The translations under genes and the position numbers were made by a program. Shown one piece after another: positions 48,104-58,430 of a DNA stretch of 64,000 nucleotides (the first letter of the stretch is position 1; every line of letters starts with the position of its first letter). Under the pieces are notes generated by a model that worked only from the letters and a program-made list of their open reading frames with translations, did no database searches and was not told the DNA's origin. The stretch covers positions 2,480,001-2,544,000 of the forward strand of contig CP032931.1 of the NCBI GenBank assembly GCA_003666485.1, read 5' to 3'. The DNA comes from Levilactobacillus brevis (GTDB lineage: Bacteria > Bacillota > Bacilli > Lactobacillales > Lactobacillaceae).

Positions 48104-51100
48104 TTATTTTATTTTTCGGCGATACCAGGTCCACAGTCCCGCACCCATCAAAATCACGAAACCCAGACCAGTCAGCCAACTACCGAGCCGTAACCCCGGC
48201 GTGTGGTAGGTCAACCGCACCCGGTGTCGGCCCGCAGCCAGTCGCGCACCGACAAAACCGACGTTGACCTTTTTCAGCGGCGTTGGCTTGCCGTCAACGG
48301 TCAACTGCCAACCCTTGGAATACGGAATCGACGTGGTCAAGACCGTTGGCCGTGTCGCCTCGGCAACACCACTCACCTGATTGTCCGTGACCCGCAAGTG
48401 CTGCAGACCGTTTCGTTTAAGCCCCGCCATGCGTTGATGATAGGACTTGCCAAATGGCACGGCAATCAGCTTGGCTGACTTGAACGTCAACTGCTTGACC
48501 CCTTTGAACGTCAGACGGATCGTTCGGCGGGGCTTCGTCGTGTACCCCAGGTTCAGTAGGACGCGCCGTTTCGGCTGGTAATCCGACAGGTTGCCCTGCC
48601 CCAGCTGACTGAAGCTAGTCACATTTTGCTTACTACCCACGGTCATCGTGTAGGCGCCGTCGCCCACGTTCCACAACGCATTGCGCAGACGGTTCAGGCG
48701 GGCGATCCCCGTGAAGGCCTGGTTCTTAAACGCCTGGGTATTCTGCGAGCCACGATACTTGTCAGCCACACTGAAGTCTTGCGCCTGGATGCCCGTCAGC
48801 TCCAGATAAAGCTCCGTCTTACGGGTCTGATGGGGTGCCGTGACGTGCAGGTTAACGGTCAGCGGGTGGTTTTGATTATCACTGGTCAGTTGCCGCAGCC
48901 CCGCCTGATTACGTGCTTGATTGCGCTGAATTATCCGGCGATTCTCCCGTGCCAACCGCTTTAACCGTGCTTTGTCATTCCGAATATTGACGGAACGGTC
49001 CGGGTTGTATTTCCGCAGAGACGGCCGTTGCGGCAGCAAGTCGTCCGGCAGTAGCTGATTGCCTTGTTGCCGGAACTTGACGACCTGCTGCAGGCTATCC
49101 AACACCGTCTGCTTATCCGTCGTCGCGGTATAGCCGATTTGCCGTGCCCGACTGTGGTAATGCGCCGTGGGCACGCCCGCAACCCGACCACCAATCAGAG
49201 CGCCAGTCGTCAATGCCTGCTCACGGTCGATACCGTTTAGCTGGTTAAATTGGGGGGGCGTCAACCGCTGCCGTTGCAGATATGCCAGCGGTAAGGCGTT
49301 GGCCGATTGCAGCACCGTCGTGGCGTAATTATTCCCCAGGCCATGGACCGGGCGATCGCGGAACTTGACCACTTTACTGTGGCGTTTCACCGGGCGATAT
49401 CCCTCCGGCAGGGCCTGCATCCCCCACTGATTGCTGCGGGCAAAGATCGTGCGCACGCCCAACAGGTTGTTCAGCGTGGTCCGACTGTCGGCCTGGTTGA
49501 TGGGTTTGTTCATTTTAAATTGCGAATTGTCCACTGCCTGGCTGAAGTCGCCAACTGCCGCGTTTTGCACGGAGAAATAACTCATGATGTCGTGGACGCC
49601 CAGGTTCATGCCCATGTTCGTCTTGGCTTCATTCGTGTAATTGTAATACTTGCTGGTGGCGGTCCGACTGAAACCAGACTGCTGCTTCACGTAGGCCTCG
49701 GCACCATCGTAAATGTCGCGTTGGTACCGACTAGCGACCCCGCGCGGCAGCAGCTGTTGACTGGCCCCACCAGCGTTTGGATTGAAATACCCGTAGCCGT
49801 TGACCACAATATTGAGGGCCAACAGTGGCAGGAGCACGCGGGTCCATTGCCACAGCGTCCATCGACCCCAGGTTCCCCACAACAGGGCGCCTAGCGTCAG
49901 TAGGAGTAGCCCATAGATGACGAAATCATGGGGATGGTTATCAAAGACAAAGCCATTGGCCGCCCAAATGGCCACCAGTAAGCCGACCACGCTCCAGCTC
50001 AACGTCCGTAGATCTGCGCGCGTCAGACTGGTCAGGTGATCCAAGAAGGCCATCGTGGCCAGGCCAAACGGTAAGGCAGCTAGTAATAACCAGCGCTGTG
50101 ACGGCGTGGTCCCACCGTTCATCAAAGCCGGTATGGCAGGCAGGAGCGTGCCTACCCCTAGCAGTACCAGACCCACATTTAGCCATAGATACCGCCGGAA
50201 GTGCCGCAGCACGTAGACAACGCCTAAGAACGTCAGTCCAGCCACGCCGAGGTTGACCCAAAACCGCATGGGATTACCGGTCGTCACCAGCGCATTGGGG
50301 AGCCGCAGGTAATAGCTCACGGGAAACAAGCCGTACCCGTTGGCAAATTGCCCGCCAGCCCGCGTCGACGACAGCACGCCCAGTAGGGACGGGATGAACA
50401 AGACGCCAGCCAACAGGAACCCCGTCAGTCCGGCACCAATCAGCCGTCGACTCAGGACTCCTAATGACAGCGACTGGTCACGGTACAAGCGCAAATACCG
50501 CAAGACCGCGTATACCAGGCTGCCGATGGCCAGTATGTAAGCAAAGTAGAAGTTTCTGACGAGTGCCAGCCCCGTAAAGGCCGCCAGTGGCACCCATGAC
50601 CGCCCGCGATAAACGTGGTCGATGCCATAAGCCAGCAGTGGAAATAAAATCATTGGTAACAGGAAAAACGGGTGGCGAATGCTAACGTACAGGCTGTAGC
50701 CGGTGAACGTGTACGCTAAGGTTCCTAACAGCACGCTCAGCGGCCGAAATGACCGTTGCCGGGCAAAGAATAGGAATGCCAGTCCACTGGCATACAGCCG
50801 CAGTAAAATCAGCAGGTTATAGCCCATTTCCAAATGGTGCTTGGGAAATAAGCCAATCAGGTAGCTGAACGGGTCACCCAACACGTAGTACGAAAACGTC
50901 GTCAACTTGTCGGCCCCTAGTCCCAGATCCCAGGACCAGCCCGTCAAGCCACCGTGATGGAGCCACGTATAAAATTTTACTAAAATCGGGTAATGCTGTG
51001 CCAGTCCATCACCTTCCCAGATGAATGACTTACCCGTCAACAGAAAAATCCCGTAAACTAGACTCACAAGTAGCAGAAAACAGCCCGTATAAGTCAGATA

Positions 51101-51121
51101 GATACTCCTCGAGCGTTTCAA
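48104..51121 (-). CDS. yfhO: YfhO-family membrane glycosyltransferase
   Basis: 1005 residues. About 12-14 membrane helices cover residues 10-460 (FLLLVSLVYGIFLLTG; the GDGLAQHYPI segment is typical). A large external domain follows, with one C-terminal helix (LTGLGFVILMGAGLWTWY). YfhO proteins belong to the GT-C-like fold and in Bacillus contribute to glycosylation of lipoteichoic acid. The start codon is TTG at 51121 with GGGGAG 6 bp upstream. It is monocistronic. Confidence 0.9.
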   Translation of the reverse strand: MKRSRSIYLTYTGCFLLLVSLVYGIFLLTGKSFIWEGDGLAQHYPILVKFYTWLHHGGLTGWSWDLGLGADKLTTFSYYVLGDPFSYLIGLFPKHHLEMGYNLLILLRLYASGLAFLFFARQRSFRPLSVLLGTLAYTFTGYSLYVSIRHPFFLLPMILFPLLAYGIDHVYRGRSWVPLAAFTGLALVRNFYFAYILAIGSLVYAVLRYLRLYRDQSLSLGVLSRRLIGAGLTGFLLAGVLFIPSLLGVLSSTRAGGQFANGYGLFPVSYYLRLPNALVTTGNPMRFWVNLGVAGLTFLGVVYVLRHFRRYLWLNVGLVLLGVGTLLPAIPALMNGGTTPSQRWLLLAALPFGLATMAFLDHLTSLTRADLRTLSWSVVGLLVAIWAANGFVFDNHPHDFVIYGLLLLTLGALLWGTWGRWTLWQWTRVLLPLLALNIVVNGYGYFNPNAGGASQQLLPRGVASRYQRDIYDGAEAYVKQQSGFSRTATSKYYNYTNEAKTNMGMNLGVHDIMSYFSVQNAAVGDFSQAVDNSQFKMNKPINQADSRTTLNNLLGVRTIFARSNQWGMQALPEGYRPVKRHSKVVKFRDRPVHGLGNNYATTVLQSANALPLAYLQRQRLTPPQFNQLNGIDREQALTTGALIGGRVAGVPTAHYHSRARQIGYTATTDKQTVLDSLQQVVKFRQQGNQLLPDDLLPQRPSLRKYNPDRSVNIRNDKARLKRLARENRRIIQRNQARNQAGLRQLTSDNQNHPLTVNLHVTAPHQTRKTELYLELTGIQAQDFSVADKYRGSQNTQAFKNQAFTGIARLNRLRNALWNVGDGAYTMTVGSKQNVTSFSQLGQGNLSDYQPKRRVLLNLGYTTKPRRTIRLTFKGVKQLTFKSAKLIAVPFGKSYHQRMAGLKRNGLQHLRVTDNQVSGVAEATRPTVLTTSIPYSKGWQLTVDGKPTPLKKVNVGFVGARLAAGRHRVRLTYHTPGLRLGSWLTGLGFVILMGAGLWTWYRRKIK

Positions 51122-51150
51122 AAAAATCTCCCCTTATCTAAAAAGATAGT

Positions 51151-51179
51151 GGGTCAGCCCCTTACCCCAAGGGACTGAC
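51151..51179. promoter_or_regulatory. Hairpin in the yfhO leader
   Basis: GGTCAGCCCCTT and AAGGGACTGACC pair around a short loop, 30 bp upstream of the yfhO start. It could be a leader structure, or a terminator lacking a close T-tract. Confidence 0.4.
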
Positions 51180-51360
51180 CGCCTACTCCTTCACTATAAC
51201 GAGCAAATCAGCTACCGACAAGGGGTGACGGTCATTTGTAACCTAGCTTTACAGACTGTAACTTAACTGTAGCAAAACATTAACACTTGAAATCTATCAC
51301 TGTTGCATAGATGTTGTTATTCCAACAATTGTTTGCCATCATCGTTGCAAGCGTGCAACA

Positions 51361-51395
51361 TAAAACGCCTAACCAGGCGTTCCCAGTTAGGCGTT
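51361..51395 (-). terminator. Terminator of pgi
   Basis: Minus-strand stem AACGCCTAAC/GTTAGGCGTT followed by TTA. Confidence 0.7.
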
Positions 51396-51412
51396 CAGCG
51401 TTTATTTAACTT

Positions 51413-52759
51413 TTAGAGACGGGCGTTTAATTCCTTACCCAACTTTTCAAAACCAGGCTTGCCTAACAGCGCAAACATGTTGGTCTTGTAAGCTTCGACC
51501 CCTGGTTGGTTGAATGGGTTAATGCCGTTCAAGTAACCAGAAATGGCAACGGCTACTTCAAAGAAGTAGATCAGGTAGCCTAACGTGTAAGGTGTTTGGT
51601 CAGGGATGTGGACGCTCATGTTTGGCACGCCCCCATCGGTGTGGGCCAGTACAACCCCTTGGTAAGCCTTAGTGTTGACAAAGCTCATTTGCTTGCCTTC
51701 CAAGTACTTCAAGCCGTCCAAGTCATCGTCTTCGCTTGGCACGTCAACATCATTTTGTGGCTGGTCAACCGTGATGACCGTTTCCATCAGGTTCCGGCGA
51801 CCTTCTTGGATGTATTGACCCAAGGAGTGCAGGTCGGTACTGAAGTTCGCGGAGGATGGGTAGATGCCCTTTTGGTCTTTCCCTTCAGATTCACCCATCA
51901 ATTGCTTCCACCATTCGGCGAAGTATTGCAGGCGTGGTTCGTAGTTTTCCAGCAATTCTGTCGTGTAACCCTTGCGGTATAAAATGTTCCGCAAAGCGGC
52001 GTATTGGTAAGCTTCGTTCTTGGTCAAATCAGGGTTGGTGTAGGCGTCTTGAGCGTCGGCAGCCCCCTTCATCAATTCGTCAATATCCGCACCAGAAGCG
52101 GCGATCGGCAACAACCCAACGGCAGTTAAGACGGAGTAACGACCACCCACGCCGTCAGGAATGACGAATGTTTCGTAACCAGCAGCGTCGGCTTCGGTCT
52201 TCAAAGCCCCGCGTTGCTTGTCGGTCGTGGCGTAGATCCGGCTCTTGGCACCGTCTGCCCCGTACTTCTTGACCAATAGGTCCTTGAAGATCCGGAAGGC
52301 AATGGACGGTTCCGTCGTGGTCCCGGACTTCGAAATAATGTTCACGGAGAAGTCGCGGTCGCCGATCAGGTTGATCAGGTCATGCACGTAGTCTGGGCTG
52401 ATAGAGTTCCCAGCAAAGAAGACTTGAGGTCCCTGACGCTTTTCAGCAGGCAGGTAGTTGAAGAAGGTATCGTGTAAGAAGTCCACGGCCATCTTGGCAC
52501 CGAGGTAAGAGCCCCCGATACCGATGACGATCAAGACTTCAGAGTCAGAACGAATCTTCTTGGCTGCCGCCTTAATGCGGGCAAATTCAGCTTTATCATA
52601 ATCGTGGGGCAACGCCAACCAGTCACGGAAGTCGCTACCGGCCCCGGTACCCTGACGTAATTCTGCATCCGCAGCGGTCACGAGTGCTTGCATTTCTCCC
52701 AATTCATTGTCATGAATAAACGGATCAAGTTTGGAACGATCAAAGGCGATATGTGCCAT
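51413..52759 (-). CDS. pgi: Glucose-6-phosphate isomerase
   Basis: 448 residues. Phosphosugar isomerase motifs are [15 protein letters not shown] near residue 78, [15 protein letters not shown] near 143 and [12 protein letters not shown] near 201. The catalytic Glu lies in the [10 protein letters not shown] region, and the C-terminal [10 protein letters not shown] is present. It interconverts glucose-6-P and fructose-6-P in the cytoplasm. The length matches Firmicutes Pgi. It is a single gene with its own terminator. Confidence 0.96.
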   Translation of the reverse strand: MAHIAFDRSKLDPFIHDNELGEMQALVTAADAELRQGTGAGSDFRDWLALPHDYDKAEFARIKAAAKKIRSDSEVLIVIGIGGSYLGAKMAVDFLHDTFFNYLPAEKRQGPQVFFAGNSISPDYVHDLINLIGDRDFSVNIISKSGTTTEPSIAFRIFKDLLVKKYGADGAKSRIYATTDKQRGALKTEADAAGYETFVIPDGVGGRYSVLTAVGLLPIAASGADIDELMKGAADAQDAYTNPDLTKNEAYQYAALRNILYRKGYTTELLENYEPRLQYFAEWWKQLMGESEGKDQKGIYPSSANFSTDLHSLGQYIQEGRRNLMETVITVDQPQNDVDVPSEDDDLDGLKYLEGKQMSFVNTKAYQGVVLAHTDGGVPNMSVHIPDQTPYTLGYLIYFFEVAVAISGYLNGINPFNQPGVEAYKTNMFALLGKPGFEKLGKELNARL

Positions 52760-52852
52760 ATTCAGATAACCTCACTTTTATTGTTATTGACTAGTCCATT
52801 ATAACGCATTCCCCCCAAATGTAAATGGTCTAGTCCACAATTTTAGAGAAAA

Positions 52853-52887
52853 TAAAAAGGACGACCAACCCACGTTAGCCGTCCATT
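52853..52887 (-). terminator. Terminator of the sugar transporter gene
   Basis: Minus-strand stem GGACGGCTAAC/GGTTGGTCGTCC followed by T5. Confidence 0.8.
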
Positions 52888-52891
52888 ATAA

Positions 52892-53755
52892 CTATTTCAT
52901 TAAACCAAGGGTTACCCCACCAACGACCACTAAAAGTGACCCGATGGTGATGTAGACCATTTCGCGTCCAGTCTTCTTTTCACCCAGTAACCAGATGCTC
53001 CCGAAGGTGGAAATAACGATTCCACATTGCGCCAGGGAGTAGCTAATGGCCAAGCCGACCGTTGGAATGGACATGAACATGAAGAAGTTCCCAATGCCCC
53101 AGACCAAACCGGTCATAATGTTCTTGGCCGTGGCCTTGTGCCACACCTTTTGCCGAGAGAACATCACGAAGATCAAGGCCCCTAAGACCATACCCAAGGA
53201 TTGTGGGAAGATGATGGTCTTGGAATCCAACCCGGATGCCGTGACGATAACGGTGTAGAGCACGTAACCAATCGTGGAGATCACGATGGCCATGGTCCCC
53301 TTGCCGGCTTCGACCGGTTGGCTAGAACCCGCAGCGGCCCGCTTGTCTCGCAAGGACGTCATGGCAGCCCCAATGATCAAAACGATCACGGCAATCGTGC
53401 CCAGCGTCACCATCTTCGTGGTCTTCCATTCGTGGAACAGCAACACGCCGGCCAACGCCGTCCCGACCAGTTGTAACCCGGTCGAGATTGGCACGGTCCG
53501 TGAGATGCCGATGAACTTCATGGATTGGAACTGTTCAAACTGACCGACAGCCCAGCAGAGTCCTGAAGCGACCCCAACCAACATTGACATACCCGTTAAG
53601 GCACTGTGGAAGTAGACCAATGAGAAGAGTCCGAACAAAACGGCCCCCGCGGTCATCCCCAACGTTTGTTGGTAGGAAGTCCCGCCCAAACGACCACTGA
53701 TCAATCCAATACTACCCCAACATACCGCTGGGATCAAAGCTAATAATATACCCAT
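52892..53755 (-). CDS. GRP/GlcU-family sugar uptake protein
   Basis: 287 residues with ten membrane helices, beginning MGILLALIPAVCWGSIGLIS, and SGLCWAVGQFEQFQSMKFIG and GLVWGIGNFFMFMSIPTVG repeats typical of the glucose/ribose porter family. Members import glucose or related sugars by proton symport. GAGG lies 8 bp before the ATG at 53755; an upstream in-frame ATG is less likely. A cre-like site lies about 40 bp upstream, suggesting CcpA control. Its place next to pgi fits sugar metabolism. The exact sugar is unknown. Confidence 0.88.
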   Translation of the reverse strand: MGILLALIPAVCWGSIGLISGRLGGTSYQQTLGMTAGAVLFGLFSLVYFHSALTGMSMLVGVASGLCWAVGQFEQFQSMKFIGISRTVPISTGLQLVGTALAGVLLFHEWKTTKMVTLGTIAVIVLIIGAAMTSLRDKRAAAGSSQPVEAGKGTMAIVISTIGYVLYTVIVTASGLDSKTIIFPQSLGMVLGALIFVMFSRQKVWHKATAKNIMTGLVWGIGNFFMFMSIPTVGLAISYSLAQCGIVISTFGSIWLLGEKKTGREMVYITIGSLLVVVGGVTLGLMK

Positions 53756-53796
53756 TATGCAAACCTCAACTCTCGTTTCATTATCTGACAATCTCT

Positions 53797-53811
53797 CTGT
53801 AAGCGCTTTTT
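53797..53811 (-). promoter_or_regulatory. cre-like site (CcpA)
   Basis: AAAAAGCGCTTACA on the minus strand matches 12 of 14 positions of TGAAAGCGCTTACA. It sits in the transporter promoter region. Confidence 0.55.
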
Positions 53812-53938
53812 AAATTGCAATAGTAAGTTTAAATGTTTCTTTTCTAAAAGTAAACCATTATTGCGCAAAAAAAGACCATTTGGTCAGTGGTCTATCCTAC
53901 CAAGTGGCCTCTCTTGCATTCGTTTTCACCCGTTTTCA

Positions 53939-55087
53939 TTAATCAACTGACAACAGTAAACCCTTTAATGATTCACTCTGACGGTCTGAAACGTTAGTCA
54001 AAAAATCATCCGGTGATAAGAAGTTGTTGAAAGCTGTTACACGACCGGTATAATTTTCGACAGCAGCATTAACTGTTTGCTGCAAGTGCTTCATGGAATA
54101 GCTTGGTGCCGTGGTCGTTACCAAAATCTTGGTCCCCGTTTTGGCCACCGCAAAAGCCTGTTCCAACAACCCTGGTAGATCTTGTTCCAGAGTGAAGGCG
54201 TGCTTCTTGCCCCGAATAAAGGCTGGTGGATTGATGGCGATCATATCAAAAGTTAAGCCGTGTTTTTGCGCGTAGTCCAAGTAATTGGCCACGTCCATGG
54301 TCCGCATTTCCACCGGTGCCTGTTCCAAGTTATTGGCAGCTAACTGTGCCTGTAAGGCCGTCGTCGCCCGGTTGGTTGGATCGACCGTCACCGCTTCCGT
54401 TGCGCCACCGACCATGGCTGCCGCAACGATACCCGTTTCTGCACTGAACAAGTTCAAGATTTTCTTTTGCTTGCTGGTCTGCTTAACCCAGTCACGAATC
54501 TGCCGGAATTCCAGTGCCAACTGGGAACGGCCCACGGTCAGGTCAACGGGGTAAGTCACGCCATTTTCCAAGACCGGCATCGGTTGATCGGGTAAGGTTC
54601 CCGTAATCAGTTGCGCGTTTTCTTGACCCGGCGTGACGGCGACGACTGTCTTGCCCTTGCCCACGGCGCGTTCAAAGCCCGCATAGATCAGGCGCGCTTG
54701 TTGCTTCAAGGCCGTGTTCTCCCAGCGGAAGACGTAGATGCCATTGAAGACATCAACGGCTAAGCCACCTAGACCGTCCGCCGTGCCATTGAAGAGGCGA
54801 TAAGCAGACTGGTCCGCAAACGCCATCCGCCGCCCCACTGCGGACCGGAATTTGGCCGCAAAGAAGCGCTCGTCGATGGGTTCGTTTTCCCGCAAGCTCA
54901 GGATGTACCCGATACCGCGGTGTTGCTTGGCAAAGTACGCCGTGGCCGCAAAGTGGCCGTGGTTTTCCAATTGGACCCAGGCGCCATTTTCAAAGTCGTT
55001 GCGATTTTCTAAGTCAGTTAAAGACACGATGGGATAGCCGTCCTCGAATTTACGAACGGACTTCCCGATAATTTGTACTCGTTTCAA
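53939..55087 (-). CDS. Class I SAM-dependent rRNA methyltransferase (RlmI-like)
   Basis: 382 residues from a TTG at 55087, preceded by AAGGAGG with 7-bp spacing. An N-terminal PUA domain (VQIIGKSVRKFEDGYPIVSLTD, GAWVQLENH) precedes an EEHEE-like region and a Rossmann domain with ILNLFSAETGIVAAAMVGG and IAINPPAFIRGKK. Relatives methylate C5 of 23S rRNA cytosines. The target base here is inferred only. Longer upstream starts lack a ribosome binding site. It is separate from the two-component genes by about 115 bp. Confidence 0.87.
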   Translation of the reverse strand: MKRVQIIGKSVRKFEDGYPIVSLTDLENRNDFENGAWVQLENHGHFAATAYFAKQHRGIGYILSLRENEPIDERFFAAKFRSAVGRRMAFADQSAYRLFNGTADGLGGLAVDVFNGIYVFRWENTALKQQARLIYAGFERAVGKGKTVVAVTPGQENAQLITGTLPDQPMPVLENGVTYPVDLTVGRSQLALEFRQIRDWVKQTSKQKKILNLFSAETGIVAAAMVGGATEAVTVDPTNRATTALQAQLAANNLEQAPVEMRTMDVANYLDYAQKHGLTFDMIAINPPAFIRGKKHAFTLEQDLPGLLEQAFAVAKTGTKILVTTTAPSYSMKHLQQTVNAAVENYTGRVTAFNNFLSPDDFLTNVSDRQSESLKGLLLSVD

Positions 55088-55202
55088 AAGTTTCCTCCTT
55101 AAGTGGTCCTCCCATTGTACCATGTTTGGGGACCAACTTCGCTGTAAAAATAATTCTGCTCAGTTTACGATTGGCTCGTGTGTTGATGGGATTGGTGAGA
55201 CC

Positions 55203-55230
55203 CACTACCATAGCCGAGCGTTCGCCAATG
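55203..55230 (+). repeat. Remnant of a multi-branched element end
   Basis: ATAGCCGAGCGTTCGCCAA matches the left end of plus-orientation copies (GTAGCCGAGAGTTCGCCAA). It ends just before the histidine kinase stop codon. Confidence 0.6.
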
Positions 55231-55241
55231 ACCATCCGTCC

Positions 55242-56711
55242 CTACTCCACCGGTTTCGCCCGTTGGGAATTGGTTTGGTGTTGGTCGGGAAAGATGACTG
55301 TGAAGGTGGTCCCGACCCCTTCCTTACTGGTGACGCTGATTTTACCGTGATGCAGCTCAACCAATTGATGGACGATGGATAAGCCCAGACCGGATTCGCC
55401 GTACTTGGTATTCTTCCGCGACGGATCGGCCTTGTAGTAACGTTCCCAAATATTTTGCAGCTGCTCGTCACTCATCCCCATCCCGGTATCCGCGACCTTG
55501 ACGATGGTCTCTTCATATCCGCGCTGGGCGGACAAGGTGATGTGACCCTGTTGGGTAAATTGAATGGCATTTTGCGTGATATTGAACATGATCTGAACAA
55601 ACCGGTCGTAGTCGGCGTAAACATCGATTTCCTTGGGGGCTTGTAACTCCAGTGTATCCCCGGAATCATCGGCCTTTTGCTTCAGCTGCTCGACAATGTT
55701 GTGCAACGCATCGACCGCGTTAAATTCATGCAGGTTTAGGGTAATCTGGTTGGAACGAATCTTTTCGTAGTCCAGGTTTTCATTGACCAACCGGATCAGC
55801 CGACTGGTCTCACTGCGCATCAGGTCGATACTTTCTTCCTTGCTCTCCTCGGGAATCGCGTCGTACGCCAAGCCCTCCAACAGGCCGTTGATGGTCGTCA
55901 GTGGCGTCCGCATTTCGTGGGAAGCATTGGCCATGAATTCTCGCCGTCGTTCTTCTTGGCGTTGAATCTCTTCTTGTGATTCTTTTAACGAGTGGGCCAT
56001 GCCGTTAAAATCGTTGATCAGGTCATCAATTTCATCACGGTCCCGACTGGCCATTTGGATGTCGTAATTACCCTTGGCCACTTGATTGGTCGCCTTCCGC
56101 AGCCGGTTGATCCGCGACGTGTAGTACCGCGCCAGGATGTAGCTGGCCACGACCGCCACTAAGAAGGACACCAGCAGCGCCTTCATCAGGTTGTGATTGA
56201 TCTGGTTCACGTTGGTATTGATATCGGAGACAAAAGCCCCCATCACCACGACCGCCACCAGTTTGTGATTATAAAAATAAGGTTTCATAACCTCGGTCAT
56301 GGCGGGACTGACCCGACCATTCTTGTTACGAACGCGCCGATCAACGACCTTGTGAATGATTTGGTTCTTCTTTAATTTTTTCCAGTCCGACTGGTCAATG
56401 GCTTGTTGATACACGTTGGCCGGGAACACGATCTTGTTGGTCGCGCTATAAATGGTGGTACTGATGGCTTGGTTTTGCAAGAGCTGCTCGCTACTCTCTA
56501 GCGAATTTGTATCAAACTGCACCGTATTAGGCTTCTGTGAACTAATGCGCAGCGACTGCTCGATAAGACTATTTGAATATTTTTCCAGGGAATTCCAGGT
56601 GTTACTGTACACCATGTGGCGGGTCATCTGTGAATAGGATACCCCCATTATCACCAGAATAATCATAATCGCCGCAAAGAATCCTAACATCTGTTGATAC
56701 ATTAGTTTCAT
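55242..56711 (-). CDS. Sensor histidine kinase
   Basis: 489 residues. Membrane helices near 10-30 and 175-195 flank an extracellular sensor region. A HAMP segment (RINRLRKATNQVAKGNYDI), a HisKA domain with the phospho-His in NASHEMRTPLTTI near residue 270, and an HATPase domain (NITQNAIQFTQ, DTGMGMSDEQ, GESGLGLSIV) follow. It overlaps the response regulator gene by 4 bp, so the pair is coupled. The signal is unknown. The architecture resembles the general envelope-stress kinases of Firmicutes such as ArlS, which is only an analogy. Confidence 0.93.
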   Translation of the reverse strand: MKLMYQQMLGFFAAIMIILVIMGVSYSQMTRHMVYSNTWNSLEKYSNSLIEQSLRISSQKPNTVQFDTNSLESSEQLLQNQAISTTIYSATNKIVFPANVYQQAIDQSDWKKLKKNQIIHKVVDRRVRNKNGRVSPAMTEVMKPYFYNHKLVAVVVMGAFVSDINTNVNQINHNLMKALLVSFLVAVVASYILARYYTSRINRLRKATNQVAKGNYDIQMASRDRDEIDDLINDFNGMAHSLKESQEEIQRQEERRREFMANASHEMRTPLTTINGLLEGLAYDAIPEESKEESIDLMRSETSRLIRLVNENLDYEKIRSNQITLNLHEFNAVDALHNIVEQLKQKADDSGDTLELQAPKEIDVYADYDRFVQIMFNITQNAIQFTQQGHITLSAQRGYEETIVKVADTGMGMSDEQLQNIWERYYKADPSRKNTKYGESGLGLSIVHQLVELHHGKISVTSKEGVGTTFTVIFPDQHQTNSQRAKPVE

Positions 56712-57442
56712 TGCTGATCTGCTCCACTATCATCAAATTTATAACCCACCCCCCAAACGGTCTGAATAATTTGAGGGCCAACTTTTTCAATCTTTTGCCG
56801 TAACTTCTTGATGTGGGCGTCCACGGTCCGTTCGTCGCCGTAGTACTCGTAATCCCACACCAGCTGGAGTAATTGCTCCCGTGAGAAGACCTGCCGTGGC
56901 TTTTGGGCCAACGTCTTGAGGAGATCAAATTCCTTAGGCGTCAGGTCCTGAATTTGCCGGTCATTCAGATAGGCTTCACGGGTCTTGGTGTTCAACTTGA
57001 AGTTCTCCGTGACCACATCAAACGCCTCGGTATCATTCAAGGCATCTTGCTCGTTAGCCTTTGAAATCGGGCCAAGTTCAGCGCGTCGGTGCAAGGCCTT
57101 GATCCGGGCAATCAGCGTAATGGGGCTAAATGGCTTGGTGACGTAATCGTCAGCCCCCATTTCCAATCCCAAGACCTGGTCGCTTTCGGAATCTCTGGCC
57201 GTCAACATGATAATCGGCACGGTCGGCGACAGCTTGCGGATCTCTGCGCTGACCTGCATGCCATCCATCCCCGGTAGGTTCAAGTCCAGCGTGATCATGT
57301 CCCAATCATTGGGGGTCGCCGAAAACATCTCCATGGCTTCGTTGCCGTCATAGGCGAAGTGGGCGTCCCACTTTTCCTTCTTAAAAAACATTGACATCAT
57401 TTGCGATACAGAATGGTTATCTTCAATCATTAATAACTTCAT
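56708..57442 (-). CDS. OmpR-family response regulator
   Basis: 244 residues from MKLLMIEDNHSVSQMM; GGAGGTAGCA precedes this ATG, while a longer frame upstream lacks a site. The receiver has the phospho-Asp in MITLDLNLPGMDG near residue 54 and the KPFSP switch Lys. The C-terminal winged helix shows LTPKEFDLLKTLAQKPRQVFSREQLL in pieces and DERTVDAHIKKLRQKI. It is translationally coupled to the kinase gene. The regulon is unknown. Confidence 0.94.
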   Translation of the reverse strand: MKLLMIEDNHSVSQMMSMFFKKEKWDAHFAYDGNEAMEMFSATPNDWDMITLDLNLPGMDGMQVSAEIRKLSPTVPIIMLTARDSESDQVLGLEMGADDYVTKPFSPITLIARIKALHRRAELGPISKANEQDALNDTEAFDVVTENFKLNTKTREAYLNDRQIQDLTPKEFDLLKTLAQKPRQVFSREQLLQLVWDYEYYGDERTVDAHIKKLRQKIEKVGPQIIQTVWGVGYKFDDSGADQQ

Positions 57443-57812
57443 TGCTACCTCCACAGATTCACGTTTCGTTATTTTCGGAGCCGGCAAAAAGTTTGTAGGT
57501 CATAGTTGTCTTAAACCTACCAAGGGAAACAGAACTGGCAGTGACAGAACTATGAAGTTTCTGTAACTTTTCGCTGGCATCCAGTAGTCGTGACAATCGG
57601 TCATTTTCAGTCGACACCGCCGCGGTCGCGTGCCCCACAACGGTCAGTAGCCGGAACGTCAACCTTAATTTACCACTAACCTAACAAACTTGCCACGGGG
57701 GCGCCCCTTGCGGTGAAGTCCCCGGCACAATTCTGCCAGACAGTCTAGTTCTTATTATACTATATCTACCACCTGCATCCGGCCTTAAAATCTCGGTAGC
57801 CAAGCAAATATT
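57443..57812. other. Gap between the response regulator and ssrA
   Basis: No credible gene is seen. A minus-strand open frame at 57459-57662 has no ribosome binding site or family features. The promoter of the two-component operon must lie here, but I could not assign it. Confidence 0.4.
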
Positions 57813-57840
57813 TTGCAGAAATCCTGAGGTATGGTACACT
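57813..57840 (+). promoter_or_regulatory. ssrA promoter
   Basis: TTGCAG and TACACT with a 16-bp spacer, 16 bp upstream of the mature tmRNA 5' end. Confidence 0.75.
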
Positions 57841-57856
57841 ATATCAGTAACAATAT

Positions 57857-58224
57857 GGGGCTGTTCTGGATTCGACTGGTATAGGTTGAAGCTTGACTGC
57901 GCGTCGTAGCGGCATCTACGTTAAAAGGTCCAGTTCATTATAACTGCAAAAAATGATAAAAATTCTTACGCTTTAGCTGCTTAATAGGCGCTTAACGTAG
58001 ATCCTCCTAGGCTTGCCCGCGGTCTAGATCTGGGTCCTAACTTTAACGGGCTTACGCTAACGGCTCCCACCTGAAGTACGTTAGAAGAGATAAATCAGGT
58101 TAGCTGAGTATGTGGGCCCTGACAGGCGGCAAGTTATTCAGTGAAACTTTAAATAGTCTGCCTATGCGTGTAGACGTTGAGTTGGCAATATGCTAGGACG
58201 CGGGTTCGATCCCCGCCAGCTCCA
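57857..58224 (+). ncRNA. ssrA: tmRNA
   Basis: The tRNA-like ends GGGGCTG and CAGCTCC pair, with GGTTCGATCCCC as T-arm. The tag reading frame runs 57946-57984 from GCA and encodes AKNDKNSYALAA before TAA. tmRNA rescues stalled ribosomes and tags the nascent protein for proteolysis. The 3' end lacks an encoded CCA. This 3' end is a frequent integration site, and the sequence downstream changes to phage-like content. Confidence 0.97.
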
Positions 58225-58382
58225 TTAGTCAGAAAATCCCATGTTGTAAGCACCGTCTTAACACCGTGGTTATAGGGTTTCAAGTTTCGATGTATCACAT
58301 AGATAACCATAGAATGGCAGTCAATGGCATTCAAAATGGCATTTACGGAACTACTCAAATAAACCAGCGGTGGTAGGAATTG

Positions 58383-58414
58383 AACTGTTAGCTTAACGGC
58401 TAGCAGTTTTTATT
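58383..58414 (+). terminator. Terminator downstream of ssrA
   Basis: Stem AACTGTTAGC/GCTAGCAGTT followed by TTTATTTT. Confidence 0.65.
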
Positions 58415-58430
58415 TTGCTTTACTTTTTAG

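Noticed and set aside
51151-51179. Riboswitch upstream of yfhO
   Set aside because: Only a simple hairpin is present, without the conserved core of any riboswitch class I know.
57459-57662. Small gene upstream of the response regulator
   Set aside because: No ribosome binding site, no features, and it overlaps the expected promoter region.
58149-58358. 69-codon minus-strand open frame across the ssrA 3' end
   Set aside because: It reads antisense through the tmRNA T-arm and acceptor stem, has no ribosome binding site, and resembles the spurious peptides often predicted over tRNA-like ends.
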